From positions 1-24,106 of the forward strand of contig UQUZ01000038.1 of the NCBI GenBank assembly GCA_900544375.1: a stretch of 24,106 nt of DNA, written 5' to 3'. Positions 21,940 to 24,106 of the stretch are shown piece after piece. The DNA is from an uncultured Oscillospiraceae bacterium (GTDB taxonomy: Bacteria; Bacillota; Clostridia; Oscillospirales; Acutalibacteraceae). How positions within the stretch are numbered: the first letter of the stretch is position 1; every line of letters begins with the position of its first letter. Made by a program: the position numbers and the translations under genes. The notes below the pieces were generated by a model. That model was not told where the DNA came from, did no database searches, and saw only the letters and a program-made list of their open reading frames with translations.

Positions 21940-23001
21940 TCATCCACCTCGGATGAGCCGCAAAATATCGTTGAATGTGACCACTGCAATCAGCGCAAAC
22001 ATCAAAACCAGGCCGATCGCGTGGATCATCCCTTCTCGCTTCGGGTTGACAGGTTTTCTGCGGATGCCCTCGATGATCAGGAAAAAGAGCCTGCCGCCAT
22101 CAAGCCCCGGGATCGGCAGCAAATTGAATACGCCGATATTGATCGTGATAAACGCCATCAGCGACAGCGCGTTGAGGAACCCGCCGGATGTGGTCGCCTC
22201 TGCAATCACGCTCACCGTGCCGACTGGGCCGGCCAGATCGCTCAAGCCGAAACGCCCTGTTACAAGGTCAAACAGGCTCAGCCACACGAGCCTTGCCATG
22301 GAGGCCGTTTCCAGGAACGATGTTTTCAGCACGTTCCAAAAGGTTTTATTCTCACCGATGATAATAAAATCAAAGGTGATGACCGTTTGACCGTCCACCT
22401 CGCGCGTGTCGAATTTCACATTTTTTAATTCGGTCTTCTGGCCGTCGCGCTTGACGGTGAAATCGATCACGCCGTCCCTATCCCGCGCCATGAGGAAGCT
22501 GATATCCCGATCCGACCAGACGGAGGTGCCGTTGATATGCGTGATCACATCGCCCTCCTGCAAGCCGGAGGACTGGCTTGATGCGTTTTCATGGAAACCG
22601 GCGATCTGGGTCGTTCCAATCAAATTCTGCTGGGTGAGCAAAATCGCAACGAGCACAAGGCCGAGGATAATATTCATCACCGCGCCTGCGATCACAACGA
22701 GGAAGCGCTTCCACACGGGCTTTTGGTTAAAAGCCCGCTCATCTTCGCTTGCCTCATCCTCTCCCTCCATCTGGACATAGCCGCCCATGGGGATCAGCCG
22801 CAGGGAATATTTCGTTTCCCCTTTGCCGAAGCTCAGCAGCTTTGGCCCCATGCCGATGGCGAACTCATTGACCTTGATGCCGGAGAGCTTGGCTACCGTG
22901 AAATGCCCCAGCTCATGGATTAGGATAATCACACCGAAAAACAAAATAGCGAACAGGATAGGCCAGGCCTTGCTCCAAACGCTGGCGGCATCAAGTAACA
23001 A
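21940..23001 (-). CDS. rseP: Site-2 intramembrane zinc metalloprotease (RseP/RasP)
   Basis: A 353-residue membrane protease with HELGH (H29, E30, H33) in the first transmembrane helix, one PDZ domain (LQEGDVITHINGTSVWS), and NLLPIPGLDGGR carrying the third zinc ligand in a late helix. It clips anti-sigma factors or signal-peptide remnants inside the membrane. The single PDZ and the place between dxr and ispG fit the Firmicute RasP type. The start is uncertain. TTG at 23001 has no RBS. An ATT 15 bases upstream (23016) is in frame and lies seven bases after AGAGGTG, so initiation at AUU is possible and would add five residues. The gap to dxr is 44 bases. Confidence 0.93.
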   Translation of the reverse strand: MLLDAASVWSKAWPILFAILFFGVIILIHELGHFTVAKLSGIKVNEFAIGMGPKLLSFGKGETKYSLRLIPMGGYVQMEGEDEASEDERAFNQKPVWKRFLVVIAGAVMNIILGLVLVAILLTQQNLIGTTQIAGFHENASSQSSGLQEGDVITHINGTSVWSDRDISFLMARDRDGVIDFTVKRDGQKTELKNVKFDTREVDGQTVITFDFIIIGENKTFWNVLKTSFLETASMARLVWLSLFDLVTGRFGLSDLAGPVGTVSVIAEATTSGGFLNALSLMAFITINIGVFNLLPIPGLDGGRLFFLIIEGIRRKPVNPKREGMIHAIGLVLMFALIAVVTFNDILRLIRGG

Positions 23002-23045
23002 AATCGGAATATTAATACCGGGTCACCTCTTTCATATCGAACAGT

Positions 23046-24106
23046 TTAGGTTTTTGCCTGTTTGCGTACAAACTCCCGCGCGGCCGCACCCGCCTCACAG
23101 ATATCATCCAATGTGTAATCTGGTCGGTCGGGCGCACACTCCGCAGCCGCGGCCACCAGTTCGCCGATCTCCAAAAAGCGGAGCTTTCCCTCGCGGAAGA
23201 GGCGATTCGCCTCCTCATTGGCCGCATTGGCCACCGCCGGGTATACGCCTCCGCGCAGAATCGCTCTGCGGCATACTTGAATCAGCGGGAAAGCCTCATA
23301 ATCCGGCTCGGCGAAGTGCAGCGCGCCAAACGCTGCAAGGCTGAGTTGCTCGACGGGAGAGACATGCCGCTCTGGATACGTCAGCGCATATTGGATCGGA
23401 ATGCGCATATCCGGCACACCCATTTGGGCGATGACAGAATGATCCGCGAATTCAATCAGCGAATGCACCACGCTCTCGCGATGGACGACGATATCCACCC
23501 GCTCCGGCGGCATAGAAAAAAGCCATACGGCCTCAATCAGCTCAAGGCCCTTATTCATCATGGTGGCGGAATCGATCGTGATCTTCGCGCCCATGCTCCA
23601 GTTGGGGTGGTTGAGCGCCTGCTCCACCGTTACCCCGCGCAGTTCTTCTTTCGTCCTGCCGAAAAACGGGCCGCCGGAAGCCGTTAGGATAATGCGCTTG
23701 AGGGCATCCTTTTGCCCCGCGGGCGCGCCTTGAAGGCACTGAAAAATTGCGGAATGCTCGCTGTCCACCGGCAAAATTCGCACGCCCTTTTTCCGCGCCG
23801 CCTCCATCACAAGCTTACCGCCCGCCACAAGCGTTTCCTTGTTGGCGAGCGCAATCTCTTTGCCCGCTTCAATAGCGGCGAGCGTCGGCAAAAGCCCCGC
23901 CATGCCCACAATGGCGTTGAGCACGGTATCAGCGCCTTCGCAGCGTGCGCATTCGATCACGCCATCCATGCCGGCGAGCACTTTGGTGCCCGTATCTGCC
24001 ACACGGGCACGCAAATCCTTCGCCGCTTCTTCGTCCACAACGGCGGCCAGCGCGGGGTGAAACGCCCGGATCTGCTCCTCCAGCACATCGATACGGCTGT
24101 TGGCTG
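23046..24106 (-). CDS. dxr: 1-deoxy-D-xylulose-5-phosphate reductoisomerase (partial, N-terminus missing)
   Basis: The C-terminal 352 residues; the NADPH-binding start lies beyond the window edge. Clear family motifs: ALANKETLVAGG, PVDSEHSAIFQCL, ILTASGGPF, HPNWSMGAKITIDSATMMNKGLE and the flexible-loop region. It catalyses the committed MEP step (DXP to MEP), the target of fosmidomycin. The frame continues upstream as ANSRIDVL without a start. It is the first gene visible in the dxr-rseP-ispG-polC block. Confidence 0.97.
   Translation of the reverse strand, partial: ANSRIDVLEEQIRAFHPALAAVVDEEAAKDLRARVADTGTKVLAGMDGVIECARCEGADTVLNAIVGMAGLLPTLAAIEAGKEIALANKETLVAGGKLVMEAARKKGVRILPVDSEHSAIFQCLQGAPAGQKDALKRIILTASGGPFFGRTKEELRGVTVEQALNHPNWSMGAKITIDSATMMNKGLELIEAVWLFSMPPERVDIVVHRESVVHSLIEFADHSVIAQMGVPDMRIPIQYALTYPERHVSPVEQLSLAAFGALHFAEPDYEAFPLIQVCRRAILRGGVYPAVANAANEEANRLFREGKLRFLEIGELVAAAAECAPDRPDYTLDDICEAGAAAREFVRKQAKT

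Overview
The window suggests a chromosomal segment of a Gram-positive Firmicute, most likely an anaerobic, gut-type Clostridia/Christensenellales relative. The evidence is a Gram-positive PolC with its internal exonuclease, a short-form HisG paired with HisZ, a perfect CIRCE (HrcA) operator, strong AGGAGG-type ribosome binding sites, frequent GTG/TTG starts, and glycan enzymes (GH27 alpha-galactosidase, GH33-type sialidase). The sequence looks moderately GC-rich. Intergenic control regions are AT-rich. Almost every gene is on the minus strand; only hsp20 and a predicted antisense RNA are on plus.

Layout from low to high coordinates. (1) 1-1763: a redox unit read leftward: a Crp/Fnr-type regulator, thioredoxin, and the N-terminus of a CoA-disulfide reductase/NADH oxidase-type flavoprotein cut by the window edge. 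A strong sigma-A promoter precedes the regulator. A Crp/Fnr-like palindrome sits at class II spacing before trxA. (2) 1908-2588: a perfect CIRCE, a long AT-rich leader, hsp20 and its terminator. (3) 2466-2944: a compact locus that reads as a type I toxin-antitoxin system. It has a small hydrophobic peptide whose RBS is in a hairpin, opposed by a short convergent antisense RNA with its own TTGACA promoter and terminator. (4) 2994-6828: an accessory trio downstream of the his genes: an HxxxD acyltransferase/condensation-like protein, a zinc-ribbon membrane protein of DUF6320 type, and a GH27 alpha-galactosidase with an inserted domain. (5) 6878-13245: a tightly packed histidine operon, hisZ-G-D-C-B-A-I-E, that lacks hisH and hisF. 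The two gaps where those genes usually sit contain copies of the same short repeat. (6) 13303-14093: a TetR-family regulator whose stop codon lies inside the his -35 box. (7) 14239-16485: a small P-loop kinase and a cytoplasmic-looking sialidase, each followed by a hairpin terminator. (8) 16505-24106: a housekeeping block transcribed dxr (partial) - rseP - ispG - polC, linking the MEP isoprenoid pathway, intramembrane proteolysis and replication, as in many Firmicutes.

The most notable points are the convergent type I TA-like locus with an apparently stop-less toxin frame, the his operon missing exactly the two IGP synthase subunits with a shared repeat at both junctions, the class II-spaced Crp/Fnr site in front of trxA, and a possible AUU start for rseP. 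No rRNA, tRNA, CRISPR array, insertion sequence or prophage was seen.
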